64,000 nucleotides of DNA from positions 297,427 through 361,426 of the forward strand of contig DIWP01000001.1 of the NCBI GenBank assembly GCA_002423545.1. Reading direction: 5' to 3'. A program made the translations under genes and the position numbers. This document shows, piece after piece, positions 35,255 through 44,294 of the stretch. Each line of letters starts with the position of its first letter. The stretch's first letter is position 1. The notes under the pieces were generated by a model. That model ran no database searches. It worked only from the letters and a program-made list of their open reading frames with translations, and was not told the origin of the DNA. This DNA is from Thermoleophilia bacterium UBA6103 (GTDB lineage: Bacteria; Actinomycetota; Thermoleophilia; UBA2241).

Positions 35255-35305
35255 TCTGGCAGGCCGTGCGTCCTGAGTCGGCCGCCGTCGGCAGGCCGTG
35301 CGTCC
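35255..35305. repeat. Direct repeat beside the 3' end of the lipoprotein gene
   Basis: Two copies of GGCAGGCCGTGCGTCCT(G/C)AGTCGGC about 33 bases apart; the second runs into the stop codon of the minus-strand gene that ends at 35306. It has the same arrangement as the repeat at 16380-16545 and that at 49065-49130. Confidence 0.75.
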
Positions 35306-35956
35306 TCAGTCGGCGGCCGCCTCGATGACGATCGAGTCGACGACCTCCTGCAGCACAGGGTCCATCTCGCCGAAGATGGGCGACGGGGCGCCGGCGAGGA
35401 CGAACATGCCCTTGTCGGCCCAGACGGTGCCGTAGATGCGGGCGGTGAGCTGGGGGTCGTCGATCGGCAGCGCAGGTATCGCCCCGCCGATGTACGCGCA
35501 GAGGGCCGGCAAGCCCCCGAGCGTGCACTCCTCCGGCTCACCGAAGTCGGCCTCCGCGAAGTCCTCCTTGAAGCCGCCGAACTGCGCCTGCAGCCCCGCC
35601 ATCGCTTCGGTGGAGCCGGGCTCGTAGACCGTCCCGCCGGGCCCGGACGACCCGACGGAGATCTTGATGGCCGACGGGCCGTCGGTCTGGCTGCTATCGG
35701 CGATGACGACGATGAGTCCCGAGGCTTCGCCGATCTCCTCGAAGATATCGAAGCGCTGCGGATCGTAGGTGAGCGAGAAGCCGTAGTCCGCGTTCGTGTA
35801 CGTCTTCTCCCCGGCCGCCGCCGTGGAGCCTGAAGCGCCGTCGCCGGGGTCTTCCCCACCACCGGTGCCGCCACAGGCGATGACGATCGCGGCCAGGCCG
35901 GCGATCAGGAGAGCACCGGCCAGCGTCCGGACGAGACCTCGTGCGGCTCTGCCCAT
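35306..35956 (-). CDS. Putative lipoprotein, function unknown
   Basis: A 216-residue protein with a signal peptide and lipobox-like end (AIVIAC, C28), a Gly/Asp/Ser linker, and a soluble domain starting YTNADYGFSLTYDPQRFDIF. This Y-x-x-x-x-x-GFSLxYP-type opening is common in PsbP-like/DUF1795-type surface lipoproteins. Two Cys (ECTLGGLPALCAY) may form a disulfide. ATG 35956 has AAGGAGGAGC. It is monocistronic and convergent with the enolase-family gene. Confidence 0.75.
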   Translation of the reverse strand: MGRAARGLVRTLAGALLIAGLAAIVIACGGTGGGEDPGDGASGSTAAAGEKTYTNADYGFSLTYDPQRFDIFEEIGEASGLIVVIADSSQTDGPSAIKISVGSSGPGGTVYEPGSTEAMAGLQAQFGGFKEDFAEADFGEPEECTLGGLPALCAYIGGAIPALPIDDPQLTARIYGTVWADKGMFVLAGAPSPIFGEMDPVLQEVVDSIVIEAAAD

Positions 35957-36100
35957 CCGCTCCTCCTTCGTCGGGACCGGGGCAGCACCCGCCACCCCGA
36001 TCGGTCCGCCTTCATGATAGCGGTCGTGGGTCACGACGGCAGAAGGTCCGGCGGGATGACCGACGGCGCGGCTCGGTCGCACTCCTCGACGCGAATGACT

Positions 36101-36123
36101 CTTACCGTTAAGTTGAGAGTAAG
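36101..36123. promoter_or_regulatory. Putative operator upstream of DMT transporter
   Basis: CTTAC and GTAAG flank CGTTAAGTTGAGA. Its reverse complement, ACTCTCAACTTAACGGTAAG, closely matches a site at 57499-57518. It lies about 85 bases before the transporter start, in an AT-rich island. Confidence 0.45.
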
Positions 36124-36208
36124 TGTCTTGCTGTGCCCGGAGCCACGCACGCCTCGACCCGCTGCTGCTACGATGTGACCGGCTCACACCAGTGCGTCGG
36201 AGGGCTGC

Positions 36209-37249
36209 GTGGGGTACGCCGGCTGGGTGATAACGGGGGTGATCGTCTCCGCCTGCGGCGGCGCGCTGGCCTGGTTCGAGAAGCCGCTGCTGGACTTCTT
36301 CCACCCGCTGCAGCTCAACTTCGTGGTGCGCATCATCTCGGTGGTGCTGCTCTCTGCGGTGACCGTGCCGCTCACGCTCCTCGGCGGCTGGAGCCTGGTC
36401 ATCGAGACACCACCCGCCGCCGCCGCGTGGATCGCCATGGCCGCCTTCTTCGAGTGGACGATCGCCCTCTCCGCTTTCTACTACGCCCTGCGCGTCGGCA
36501 CCATCTCCGTCGTCACACCGATAGTGGCGGCGGCGCCGCTCTTCACGGCGCTGTTCGGCGTCCTGTTCCTGGGTGAGCGACCGGCGCTGTGGGTGTACGT
36601 CGGCATGGTCATGACCGTGATCGGCATCGTCGTGCTGACCCGCTGGATGCCGACCGAAGAGGAGGCCACGGCCCAGGCGGCCGGCGACAGCGTCACGGTG
36701 GCGGCGGCGGCGTCCGCCGACCCGCCGCCGGACTGCGACGACCCTCTGGCGGCGCCGGTCGCCTGCGCCGCGGCGCCGCAGCCCGGCACACGGCGGACCG
36801 TCCTGCTGGTGGTGCTCCCGGCTCTGCTGGCTGCCTTGACCTGGGGGGCTTACCCGGTGCTCGTCGAGGCGGCCGAGCGAGCCGCGGACGGACCGACGGT
36901 CGGCATGATGATCGAGAGCCAGCTTCTCGGCGCCGTGTTCCTGATCCCGTTCATGGTCGGCCGCCGGGCGCGGGGCAGACGGCGGCCGCCGCCCGCCGCT
37001 GCCCGGCGTCGCATCGTCTGGTTCCTGGCGGCGGTGGCCGTCCTCGAGGTGATCTGGGGCGTCTTCTTCTACTTCATGGTCGAGAACCTGGGGGCGATCG
37101 TCACCGGCGTCCTGATAGCCGTCACGCCGGTGTTCTCGGTCCTCGGCGGCATCCTGATCTGGAAGGAGCGGCTCAACGCGCCGTCGGCGGCCGGTGCCGC
37201 GCTGGCGGTCGCCGGAGTGATCGTGGCCGCCTTAGGCGGCGCGGTCTGA
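36209..37249 (+). CDS. EamA/DMT-superfamily transporter
   Basis: A 346-residue membrane protein with ten predicted helices in two EamA halves (about 1-140 and 195-346). Each half ends in the typical motif: APLFTALFGVLFLGERPALWVYVG and TPVFSVLGGILIWKERLNAPSAAG. The halves are joined by a hydrophilic Asp/Pro/Ala-rich linker (about 150-190). It is a drug/metabolite transporter, substrate unknown. GTG 36209 has GGAGGGCTGC at the correct spacing. A palindromic motif shared with another promoter lies upstream. Confidence 0.9.
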   Translation: MGYAGWVITGVIVSACGGALAWFEKPLLDFFHPLQLNFVVRIISVVLLSAVTVPLTLLGGWSLVIETPPAAAAWIAMAAFFEWTIALSAFYYALRVGTISVVTPIVAAAPLFTALFGVLFLGERPALWVYVGMVMTVIGIVVLTRWMPTEEEATAQAAGDSVTVAAAASADPPPDCDDPLAAPVACAAAPQPGTRRTVLLVVLPALLAALTWGAYPVLVEAAERAADGPTVGMMIESQLLGAVFLIPFMVGRRARGRRRPPPAAARRRIVWFLAAVAVLEVIWGVFFYFMVENLGAIVTGVLIAVTPVFSVLGGILIWKERLNAPSAAGAALAVAGVIVAALGGAV

Positions 37250-37482
37250 CGCTCCGCAGCCTGCTCCGGCTACGCGACTCCATTGACATTCCTCGCCGGC
37301 ACGCTACCCTTCTCTGACGACGGTATTCGGGGCCGTAAGCACGGCACGGGGAGGCCACCGTCACGACACACCGGTCAGGGACCTGGACAGAACGGCGCGC
37401 CGCCACCGGCGGTGGAGGCGCCGACTCCGAGACACCGGCCGACCAGCTCGCCACACCGGACCTGCACCGGGTCCTCGATGCG

Positions 37483-38427
37483 GTGAGCGACCAGATCGTC
37501 GTGCTCGACCGGCAGCTCCGCATCCTCTGGCTCAACGACGCCGCTGCCGCCGAGGCCGGCCGGCCGGCGGCCGAGCTGCGCGGTCGGCGCTGCCATGAGG
37601 TGCTGTTCGGCACAGAAGCGCCCTGCCCCGACTGTGCCGTCACCGTCGCGTTCACAGAAGGCCGGGCGGTCGAGTCGGAGCGCCGCAGCGCCGACGGCCG
37701 CTACCTGCTGCACCGCGCCTACCCGCTCGTAGACTCCGGGGGCGCCGCCACAGCCGGGGGCACCGTCACGGCAGTGGTCGCGATCGCCGAAGACGTCACG
37801 GCTCGCCGTCTCACCGAGGTCGCCATGGCGGAGTCGGCCACCGAGCTGCGGACGGCGCTGCAGGCGACGGTGCGCGCCCTCGGTGCCGTCATCGAGCTGC
37901 GCGACCCGGACACGGCCAGACATCAGCGGACGGTCGCCGGTCTGGCGCAGGCGCTGGCGGCCGAGATGGGTCTCGACGACGACCTCGCCGACGGCCTCTG
38001 GTTCGCCGGCCACCTGCACGACATCGGCAAGCTCGGCATCCCCATCGAGATCCTCGGCCGGCCCGGAGGACTCAGCGGCAGCGAGCTGACCCTTGTTCGC
38101 CTGCACCCGGAAGTGGCGGAGCGGATCCTCGCAGACATCCCGTTCGAGCGGCCGGTGGCCAGCGCCGTGGGCCAGCATCACGAGCGCCTCGACGGCAGCG
38201 GCTATCCGCGCGGGTTGCGTGGCGACCAGATCGCGCTCGAGGCGCGCATCCTGGCGGTCGCCGACGTCGTGGCGGCGATGACGGCGCATCGGCCGCATCG
38301 GCCGGCCCTCGCCATCGAGACGGTCGTCAAAGAGATCGTGCGCGGCACGGGGACGCAGTTCGACCCCGACGTGGTCGCGGCACTCAGGCACCTGCACGAG
38401 AGGGGCGAGCTGCCGATCGAGAGCTGA
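37483..38427 (+). CDS. PAS-domain HD-GYP phosphodiesterase-type signalling protein (true start probably upstream)
   Basis: The conventional start GTG 37483 gives 314 residues. A PAS domain (IVVLDRQLRILWLNDAAAAE with RRCHEV ... CPDC cysteines at about 45-65) is followed by a complete HD-GYP domain: HLHDIGKLGIP and HHERLDGSGYPRGL. HD-GYP proteins usually hydrolyse cyclic di-GMP, so this is a likely sensory c-di-GMP phosphodiesterase. The frame stays open upstream to 37339, and the sequence there (PDLHRVLDAVSD) looks like PAS coding. A perfect GGGGAGG at 37348-37354 points to GTC 37360, not a standard start. Confidence 0.85.
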   Translation: MSDQIVVLDRQLRILWLNDAAAAEAGRPAAELRGRRCHEVLFGTEAPCPDCAVTVAFTEGRAVESERRSADGRYLLHRAYPLVDSGGAATAGGTVTAVVAIAEDVTARRLTEVAMAESATELRTALQATVRALGAVIELRDPDTARHQRTVAGLAQALAAEMGLDDDLADGLWFAGHLHDIGKLGIPIEILGRPGGLSGSELTLVRLHPEVAERILADIPFERPVASAVGQHHERLDGSGYPRGLRGDQIALEARILAVADVVAAMTAHRPHRPALAIETVVKEIVRGTGTQFDPDVVAALRHLHERGELPIES

Positions 38428-38503
38428 GCTCGGCGGCAGCCGACCCGGCCACGCCGACGGCAAGCGGTGAGGATCACGGCCGGGCGCTTGCCCGACGTCC
38501 TCC

Positions 38504-40060
38504 TCACGGCGCGAAGAGCTCCACCGCCTCCGGCAGCTCCGGCGCCGACGGCCGGTGACGGTGCACGATGAGTCGCACGTCGGCCGGCGTCACCCGCACC
38601 TCCACGTAGGCGTACTCCTCCTCGCGTGCGGCGCCGTTCCAGTAGCGGTCGGTCGGATAGCCTGGCGGCGCCGGCCGCGTACCGAGCTCCTGCTCGGAAC
38701 CGCCGGCGCCACACACGACGTACCGCACCCCCTCGACCTCGAACGCCTCGATCGTGTGCACGTGGCCGCTGAACACGACGATGTCGAGGTCGCCGGCGTA
38801 CTCGCGCAGCACCGTGTGCGGGTCGGTCGCCGCCGGCAGACCGCCGGCGCGGCCCAGAGTGAAGCTGGGCCGGTGGTAGAGGACGAACACGCGCCGCGGA
38901 CCGTCTTCGAGCGCCTCGTCGAGCCAGCCCCTCAGCAGGCCCATCTGCGTACCGAAGTCGAGCGGGCGAGCATCAGCGCCGGCGCCCGCGAACGCCTCGC
39001 TGTCGAGGGCGATGAACCGCGCGCCGCCGAAGTCGAACGCCCAGACCGGCCGCTCGGCCGCGAACCCGAGCTCCTCGAGAGCCGGCAGGGCGCCGCGCAT
39101 CCCCTCCAGGGTCGGGTCGCCCCACGTCTCGTGGTTGCCGGCGCAGGCCAGCACCCGGCCGCTCAGCTTCACGGTCTGGTCGTCGCCGGCCCCTCCTGCG
39201 GTCACCGCGCCGACCCGCAGATCGGCCGCTGCGATGCGGTCGAGCAGCCTCTCCCGCAGGTCGCGCCAGAAGGGGCTTGCCTGGGCTGTACGGCCCTGCA
39301 GCCCCCAGAACGTCATGTCCCCGGCGTGCAGCAGGAAGGCCGACGGACCTGGGGACCGGCCGGCAGACCGCCCGGGCTCCAGGGCTCCGGCAAGCGAACG
39401 ATAGACCCATGTCTGCCCGGCGCGCCGGAACGTCTGCCGTCGCGCGCCGCCCTCGACCTCGACGACCCGGACCGGCCAGCCGGCGCGGTAGTCGATCTCA
39501 CGGGTCGCCCGCCCCGGCACCGCGAGCAGCAGACGGGAGAGCAGGCCGCTCTGCGGATCGAACGACGGCTCTGCCGTGAGCGATCCGTCTCCGCCGCCGA
39601 GAGCGTAGCCGGCCGCCCGCTCAGCCAGACCGCTCACGACCCCCCACTGCGACTCCGTGAACGGCAGGTAGCCGGGACCGACGGTATCGCCGGCCACGAC
39701 GAAGGAGTACTCGGCCGGAGAAGGGCCGATCGCCGGGACGTCGCCGGGGCCGGCGCCGGCGGAAGGCTCCGCGGAGCCAGATGGCGGCCCATCGGCGCCG
39801 CCTGCAGACGCCGAGGCCGCCGCATCCGGTGACGCTCCACGGCCCGACGACGCGGCGCCGGCTGTGCCGGCCCGCCCGTCCGGGTCGGTGGCCGTGCCGC
39901 AGGCCGCCACCAGCAGTCCGGCCGCCAGCACCAGGACGCCGATCGAAAACCAGCCGACGAGCCGCTTCAGGACCGTGCCGCCACGTCCGATATCTCTCGG
40001 CGAGGTCACCGTCGCGACAGACAGCAGAGCCGCCGGTCGTCCATCCACGCATCGATACAT
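38504..40060 (-). CDS. Secreted/lipoprotein metallophosphoesterase
   Basis: A 518-residue protein with a signal/anchor segment (VGWFSIGVLVLAAGLLVAAC, lipobox-like) and a Gly/Ala/Ser/Asp linker. A calcineurin-like phosphoesterase domain follows: LLHAGDMTFWG, LACAGNHETWGDP, VFVLYHRPSF, and FSGHVHTIEAF supply the di-metal ligands. It resembles purple-acid-phosphatase-like hydrolases at the cell surface; the substrate is unknown. Two possible starts exist: ATG 40060 (weak ribosome site) and GTG about 54 bases downstream. Confidence 0.86.
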   Translation of the reverse strand: MYRCVDGRPAALLSVATVTSPRDIGRGGTVLKRLVGWFSIGVLVLAAGLLVAACGTATDPDGRAGTAGAASSGRGASPDAAASASAGGADGPPSGSAEPSAGAGPGDVPAIGPSPAEYSFVVAGDTVGPGYLPFTESQWGVVSGLAERAAGYALGGGDGSLTAEPSFDPQSGLLSRLLLAVPGRATREIDYRAGWPVRVVEVEGGARRQTFRRAGQTWVYRSLAGALEPGRSAGRSPGPSAFLLHAGDMTFWGLQGRTAQASPFWRDLRERLLDRIAAADLRVGAVTAGGAGDDQTVKLSGRVLACAGNHETWGDPTLEGMRGALPALEELGFAAERPVWAFDFGGARFIALDSEAFAGAGADARPLDFGTQMGLLRGWLDEALEDGPRRVFVLYHRPSFTLGRAGGLPAATDPHTVLREYAGDLDIVVFSGHVHTIEAFEVEGVRYVVCGAGGSEQELGTRPAPPGYPTDRYWNGAAREEEYAYVEVRVTPADVRLIVHRHRPSAPELPEAVELFAP

Positions 40061-40154
40061 GCCGTCAAGGGTAGCGGGACTCGACCGATGGGCAAACCCT
40101 CTCTGTGGGCGGCCGCGGCACGGTGCCGACCGCCACCGATGCAGGAGCGAGCAG

Positions 40155-40850
40155 ATGGACCAGATCGCAGCAGAGATCTACCACTGGACGACACCGCACC
40201 CGGAGTGGCACCCGGCGACAGAGTGGGGACGCGAGGTCGGCAGCTACGCCCTCATCTGCTTCGACACGGTCGTGCTGGTCGACCCCCTTCTGCCGGCCGA
40301 CGACGACCCCGACCGTGCCGAGTTGCTCGACGAGCTGGACGGCCTCGCCGAGGGGGCCCGCGCCCTCGAGATCATGGTCACCATCCCCTACCACTCACGC
40401 AGCGCCGAGGCGCTCTACCAGCGCTATGCGGGCAGCGAGCCGCAGCCTCGCCTGTGGGGCCACACGGCGGTCGCCAAGCGGCTTCTCGATCCCTCGACCG
40501 AGCTGCAGCACCTCGTCCCGGCGACGCCGGTGACGCACGAAGGACGGATCCTCGCGATCCCCTACGCCATCGGCAACCCGCGGCGCTACGAGACACCGCT
40601 GTGGTTCCCCGAGCTGCGTTCGCTCGCCTTCGGGGACGCGGTGGTGGGCGTCGACGGACGGCTGCGCATCTGGCAGCCGGGGCCGTTCTCAAAGCAGTGG
40701 TACAGGGAGAAGTTCCTGCCCACCCTGCTGCCGCTGCTCGAGCTGGACGTCGACCACGTGCTGGTGACGCACGGCCCGCCGGTCCTGGAAGGCGCGCGCG
40801 AGGCCCTGCGCGCGGCGGTGACATCACCGCCGTGGGACCACGCTCCCTGA
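40155..40850 (+). CDS. Metallo-beta-lactamase-fold protein with a degenerate metal site
   Basis: A 231-residue protein resembling MBL-fold hydrolases in layout: GSYALICFDTVVLVDPLLP for the first strands, VTIPYHSRSAE at the place of the usual T-H-x-H-x-D-H, GDAVVGVDGRLRIW, and VDHVLVTHGPPVL at the end. Most of the canonical HxHxDH ligands are missing (only one His in PYHSRSAE), so it may be non-metal or catalytically changed. AGGAGCGAG precedes the ATG. Function unknown. Confidence 0.72.
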   Translation: MDQIAAEIYHWTTPHPEWHPATEWGREVGSYALICFDTVVLVDPLLPADDDPDRAELLDELDGLAEGARALEIMVTIPYHSRSAEALYQRYAGSEPQPRLWGHTAVAKRLLDPSTELQHLVPATPVTHEGRILAIPYAIGNPRRYETPLWFPELRSLAFGDAVVGVDGRLRIWQPGPFSKQWYREKFLPTLLPLLELDVDHVLVTHGPPVLEGAREALRAAVTSPPWDHAP

Positions 40851-40882
40851 GCGGTCGCGGGGGGGCGTTTGCCGGAGACCCG

Positions 40883-41851
40883 TCACGGCAGAGGCTCGGA
40901 CCGCTGCCGCTCGCCGGGCGGAGGCGACGCTTCGTCCCGCGGAGGCGGCAGGCTCCCAGGCGGCGCCTCTTCCCGCGGCGAGTCGGTCGGCGGCGTCGGC
41001 GGCGCATCCGCCGGCCGGCCCGCCTGAAGACGCGCCAGCTCGCGCTGCTCGGCGAGCTCGCGCCGCTCGGCATGGAGCTCCTCCGGGCTGGCGGCAGCGC
41101 GCCGCACAGCCAGGAACATGAAGTAGAAGACGGCCAGCATCGCCGAGAACATGGCAGAGAAGGCGAGCGGGCCGATGAGGTCGTCGGGGGAGGTCAGGCG
41201 GGCGTGAGCGTAGTCCCACAGCTCGCTTGGCCGCGTGAAGACCTCCCAGCTGTTCCAGCGCAAGAAACGGCCGATGAAGATGCCGATGCCACCGACGGTG
41301 ATGGCCGCCCACACGACGACCCAGCCGGCGAAGAACCCGAACGCGCCGCGTACGAGCGTGTGGACCAGGTACAGCGAAGCCACCGCCAGGTACAGACCGC
41401 AGAGGCTGAAGGCCATGAAGATGCCGATCTGATACCACGAATCGATGCCCAGCCACGACAGATACATGAAGTCGGTGATCATGTACGGAGCGTTGGGGAA
41501 GAACGCGAGCCACACCGGCAGGGGCAGCACGAGAAGCCAGCGCCGCCACTTGGTCCAGGCTCGCATGGCGACCGCCCACAGAGCCGCCAGATAGGGGACC
41601 CAGGCGAGCGCCAGATTGACGTGCAGGCGCGGACCGTACCAGCCGGAGCGCAGCCACTTGGCGGCCAGCAGCGACAGGGCCAGAAGGCTGGCGGCCAGCA
41701 GCGGGTAGAACATACGCGGCACCAGCCAGCGATGCAGACGCATCAGCCTGCCGTCGGCCGGCTGCTCGCCCTCGACCAGGCGGCGGTGGACGGCCAGCGG
41801 CGGTCTCGGCGGCGTCTGCGGGCGACGCGGCCTTCTGGAGAACGTGGACAC
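40883..41851 (-). CDS. DUF1361-domain membrane protein
   Basis: A 322-residue protein with about seven transmembrane helices. The DUF1361 signature is recognisable in LAFFPNAPYMITDFMYL and GIGIFIGRFLRWNSWEVF. The C-terminus (about 245-322) is a Glu/Arg coiled stretch and then Pro-rich tail. The N-terminal Pro/Arg-rich region is probably cytoplasmic. The biochemical role of DUF1361 is unknown. Confidence 0.85.
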   Translation of the reverse strand: MSTFSRRPRRPQTPPRPPLAVHRRLVEGEQPADGRLMRLHRWLVPRMFYPLLAASLLALSLLAAKWLRSGWYGPRLHVNLALAWVPYLAALWAVAMRAWTKWRRWLLVLPLPVWLAFFPNAPYMITDFMYLSWLGIDSWYQIGIFMAFSLCGLYLAVASLYLVHTLVRGAFGFFAGWVVVWAAITVGGIGIFIGRFLRWNSWEVFTRPSELWDYAHARLTSPDDLIGPLAFSAMFSAMLAVFYFMFLAVRRAAASPEELHAERRELAEQRELARLQAGRPADAPPTPPTDSPREEAPPGSLPPPRDEASPPPGERQRSEPLP

Positions 41852-42045
41852 GCGACTAGGCTACCACCGCCCGCCGGCGTCGCGCCGTCCGGCCCACGAC
41901 TGCCCGACCGCCGCCATCCGTCTGCGGCGGCCCGGATCGCGGCGACCCGCCCGTGTCCGCCTGTCGGCCGCGGCCCCGGCGACGTATCATGGGAGTCGTC
42001 GTCCGTTCCGGGATGCCCGAACGGAGGCGTCGCCACCGAAGGAGG

Positions 42046-42903
42046 ATGATGACGGGACCACGCGACGAGGAGCGACACGAGGGGCAGCGCGGCGCGACCG
42101 GACGCGACGCGAACGCACGCGACGCGAACGAGCCGCCCGAGCTCGAGCGGGACTCTGTGGATGCGGATCAGGAGCGTCTGCCGGACGAGGCCGACCGGCC
42201 GGCCGACGCCGACCCCTCCGTCGAGTTCAACGCCCTCTTCAACTACCTCGACGCGCACCTGCGGCGCGAGCTGCGCATCGAGCGCCGCTACGACTTCATG
42301 GACCTGGTCAACGAGGGCGCGCGGCGCGGCATCGTCCCGGCCGGCATGGTCAACGAGCTGCGCGACTGCAAAGCGCTGCGCAACCTGCTCGTCCACACCG
42401 CCCGCCATCCGCACGACGCGCTGGCGCAGCCCAGCGACTACGGACTCGAGCGCTTCCGCGAGATCGTGGCCGCCATCGCCGATCCGGTCCGCGTGTTCCC
42501 CACGTTCCGCCGCAAGATACGTCCGTTCGGCGCCGACGAGCCGCTGACCAGGGCGCTGCGCTTCATGGCCGAGCACGAGTTCTCGCAGGTCGTCGTGCGC
42601 GACGACGGCCGGCTCGCCGTGCTGAGCAGCGAGGGCGTCACGCGCTGGCTGGCGGCGCTGGCCGACGACACCATCCCGGTCGCGTCCACCACCATCGGCG
42701 ACGTCCTCGAGTTCGAGCCCGAGGGCACCTTTGCGCTGCTTCCGCGCTCGGCCACCATCGACGAGGCGCGCGACTTCTTCGACCGTGCCCCCGGGCTGCC
42801 GCAGCCGCGGGTGCACGCCGTCATCATCACCGAGCACGGCCGCGACACGGAGCAACCGCTCGGATTCGCCACACCGTGGGACCTGGTTTCCGACGAGCAA
42901 TAG
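42046..42903 (+). CDS. CBS-domain-containing protein
   Basis: A 285-residue protein. Residues ~1-60 are acidic and disordered (repeated DAN/ARDANE). Residues ~60-155 form an all-helical region (FNALFNYLDAHLRRELRIER), and ~165-285 form a CBS pair, seen in RALRFMAEHEFSQVVVRDDGRLAVLSSEGVTRW split over two motifs and FALLPRSATIDEARDFF. CBS domains bind adenine nucleotides and act as energy sensors. Two adjacent ATGs (42046, 42049) follow AAGGAGG very closely. It is 21 bases upstream of the small PAS protein. Confidence 0.82.
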   Translation: MMTGPRDEERHEGQRGATGRDANARDANEPPELERDSVDADQERLPDEADRPADADPSVEFNALFNYLDAHLRRELRIERRYDFMDLVNEGARRGIVPAGMVNELRDCKALRNLLVHTARHPHDALAQPSDYGLERFREIVAAIADPVRVFPTFRRKIRPFGADEPLTRALRFMAEHEFSQVVVRDDGRLAVLSSEGVTRWLAALADDTIPVASTTIGDVLEFEPEGTFALLPRSATIDEARDFFDRAPGLPQPRVHAVIITEHGRDTEQPLGFATPWDLVSDEQ

Positions 42904-42924
42904 GCCGACACGAGGGAGAGAGCG

Positions 42925-43323
42925 ATGTACTGGCAGCGAGGCAGCGTGACGGAGGAGCAGGCGCTCCTGCTCTTCAAGCATCTGCCGGTCGACATCAGCT
43001 ACGCCGATGAGAACGACGTGCTGCTGTTCTGGTCGGGCAAGGACGCCTACAAGACGTGCGACGCCCGCTACATCGGCCGCGACGTGCGCGACTGCCATCC
43101 GGAGCCCTCGCTCCCCGTGCTCGAGGAGATCCTGCGGGCCTTCAAGGCCGGCGAGAAAGACGTGGCCGAGGGGTGGAAAAGCGACGAGGACGGCGTCCGC
43201 TCCCGCACGCGCTACGTGGCCGTACGAGACAACCACGGAGTCTACAAAGGCATCCTCGAGATCATCCAGGACCTGAGGGACGTTCGCGGCCTGAGCGGAG
43301 ACCAGAAGCTGCCCGGCTGGTGA
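42925..43323 (+). CDS. PAS-like protein of the DUF438 C-terminal type
   Basis: A 132-residue single PAS domain. The sequence LPVDISYADENDVLLFWSG, IGRDVRDCHPEPSLPVLEEI and FKAGEKDVAEGW is the pattern of the DUF438-linked PAS fold, in which a conserved CHPPxS-type motif occurs (here CHPEPS). It probably binds a small ligand or heme; the role is unknown. GAGGGAGAGAGCG precedes the ATG. Likely co-transcribed with the CBS protein. Confidence 0.8.
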   Translation: MYWQRGSVTEEQALLLFKHLPVDISYADENDVLLFWSGKDAYKTCDARYIGRDVRDCHPEPSLPVLEEILRAFKAGEKDVAEGWKSDEDGVRSRTRYVAVRDNHGVYKGILEIIQDLRDVRGLSGDQKLPGW

Positions 43324-43411
43324 GACGCCGGCCCGGACGCCGCCGGTCCGGCGCTCGGATCGGCGGAGAGCGACCGCGGGAGTCGCCGGTCCGGCGCGCT
43401 GATCGGAGGGC

Positions 43412-44110
43412 TCAGGACCGCAGACGCATCCGGCAGGCGTCGTCGCCGGCCGCCAGGGACGTGAGCTGCTCGACGCCGTCTGCCGGCACGCCCAGCAGGC
43501 CGCACACGAAGCCGCGATCGTAGCTGCACACGATGTCTGGGGCGACCGCGGCCAGCTCTGCCACCACGCACCCGCGCAGCTCGAGCACACGTCCGTCCGG
43601 CCCATCCTGCAGCGTCGCCCCGTAGCCGTGCCGGTCGAGCCACTGCGCGGCGGCCTCCGGCGACGGCGCCGCGAGCGCGTGGCCTTCCCGGCGGCCGGCC
43701 TCCTCGACGATGGCCGCCAGAGCCTCGGGATCGTTGGCCACCGCCGGCAGCACACGCAGCAGACCCTGCGCCAGCCATAGGTATCGTCGCTCCGGTATCG
43801 ACAGCGACGTGACCGTCCGCGCCGGCGAGAACACGCGCGCCGGCCGGCCGCCACAGCCGGTGTGGCGCAGGCTCACCGACAGCAGGCCCAGATCGACCAG
43901 CTTCTCCAGGTGCGAGCGGGCGACGGTGCGGTGCAGGCCGGCGCCCGCCGCCAGTTCGCCGGCCGAGAGCGGCTCGGCCGACGCCATCACGCGCCGGAAG
44001 AGATCCCGCCGCGAAGCATCGGCGAAGGCCTCGCCGAGACGCGCCAGCTCATCGTTGTCCAGGCCCCCCTCCGCGACAGGACGGTCGCCGGGGATCACAG
44101 CATCGAACAT
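43412..44110 (-). CDS. Winged-helix regulator with cysteine-containing C-terminal domain
   Basis: A 232-residue regulator: an N-terminal ArsR/MarR-like winged helix (LSAGELAAGAGLHRTVARSH, residues ~45-75) and a C-terminal domain with four Cys, in LRGCVVAELAAVAPDIVC, FVCGLL and DDACRMRL. The spacing recalls Fe-S-binding SufR-type or related repressors, but the exact ligands are not proven. ATG 44110 lies in a divergent intergenic region with a palindrome (44134-44149), consistent with autoregulation. Confidence 0.75.
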   Translation of the reverse strand: MFDAVIPGDRPVAEGGLDNDELARLGEAFADASRRDLFRRVMASAEPLSAGELAAGAGLHRTVARSHLEKLVDLGLLSVSLRHTGCGGRPARVFSPARTVTSLSIPERRYLWLAQGLLRVLPAVANDPEALAAIVEEAGRREGHALAAPSPEAAAQWLDRHGYGATLQDGPDGRVLELRGCVVAELAAVAPDIVCSYDRGFVCGLLGVPADGVEQLTSLAAGDDACRMRLRS

Positions 44111-44133
44111 GGCGCCTATCGTAACAGGTGAGC

Positions 44134-44149
44134 GACCGTTATGACGGTC
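44134..44149. promoter_or_regulatory. Palindrome in the promoter of the winged-helix regulator
   Basis: GACCGT-TATG-ACGGTC, perfect 6-bp arms with a 4-base centre, 24 bases upstream of the regulator start. Related ACCGTTAT/CGGTTAT half-sites occur at 44136-44143 and about 44174-44180. Confidence 0.5.
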
Positions 44150-44294
44150 ACCGCGCACACAACATGACATACAACGGTTATCCGCTCGCGCGTCCCAGGG
44201 AAGACTCTGAGCCTGTCGGAAGAGAGCACGGTCCCCTGTCCACCGTACATGCGAGCGGCCCGGGGGCTGCGGTCCACACAGCCAGGAGGCTCCG

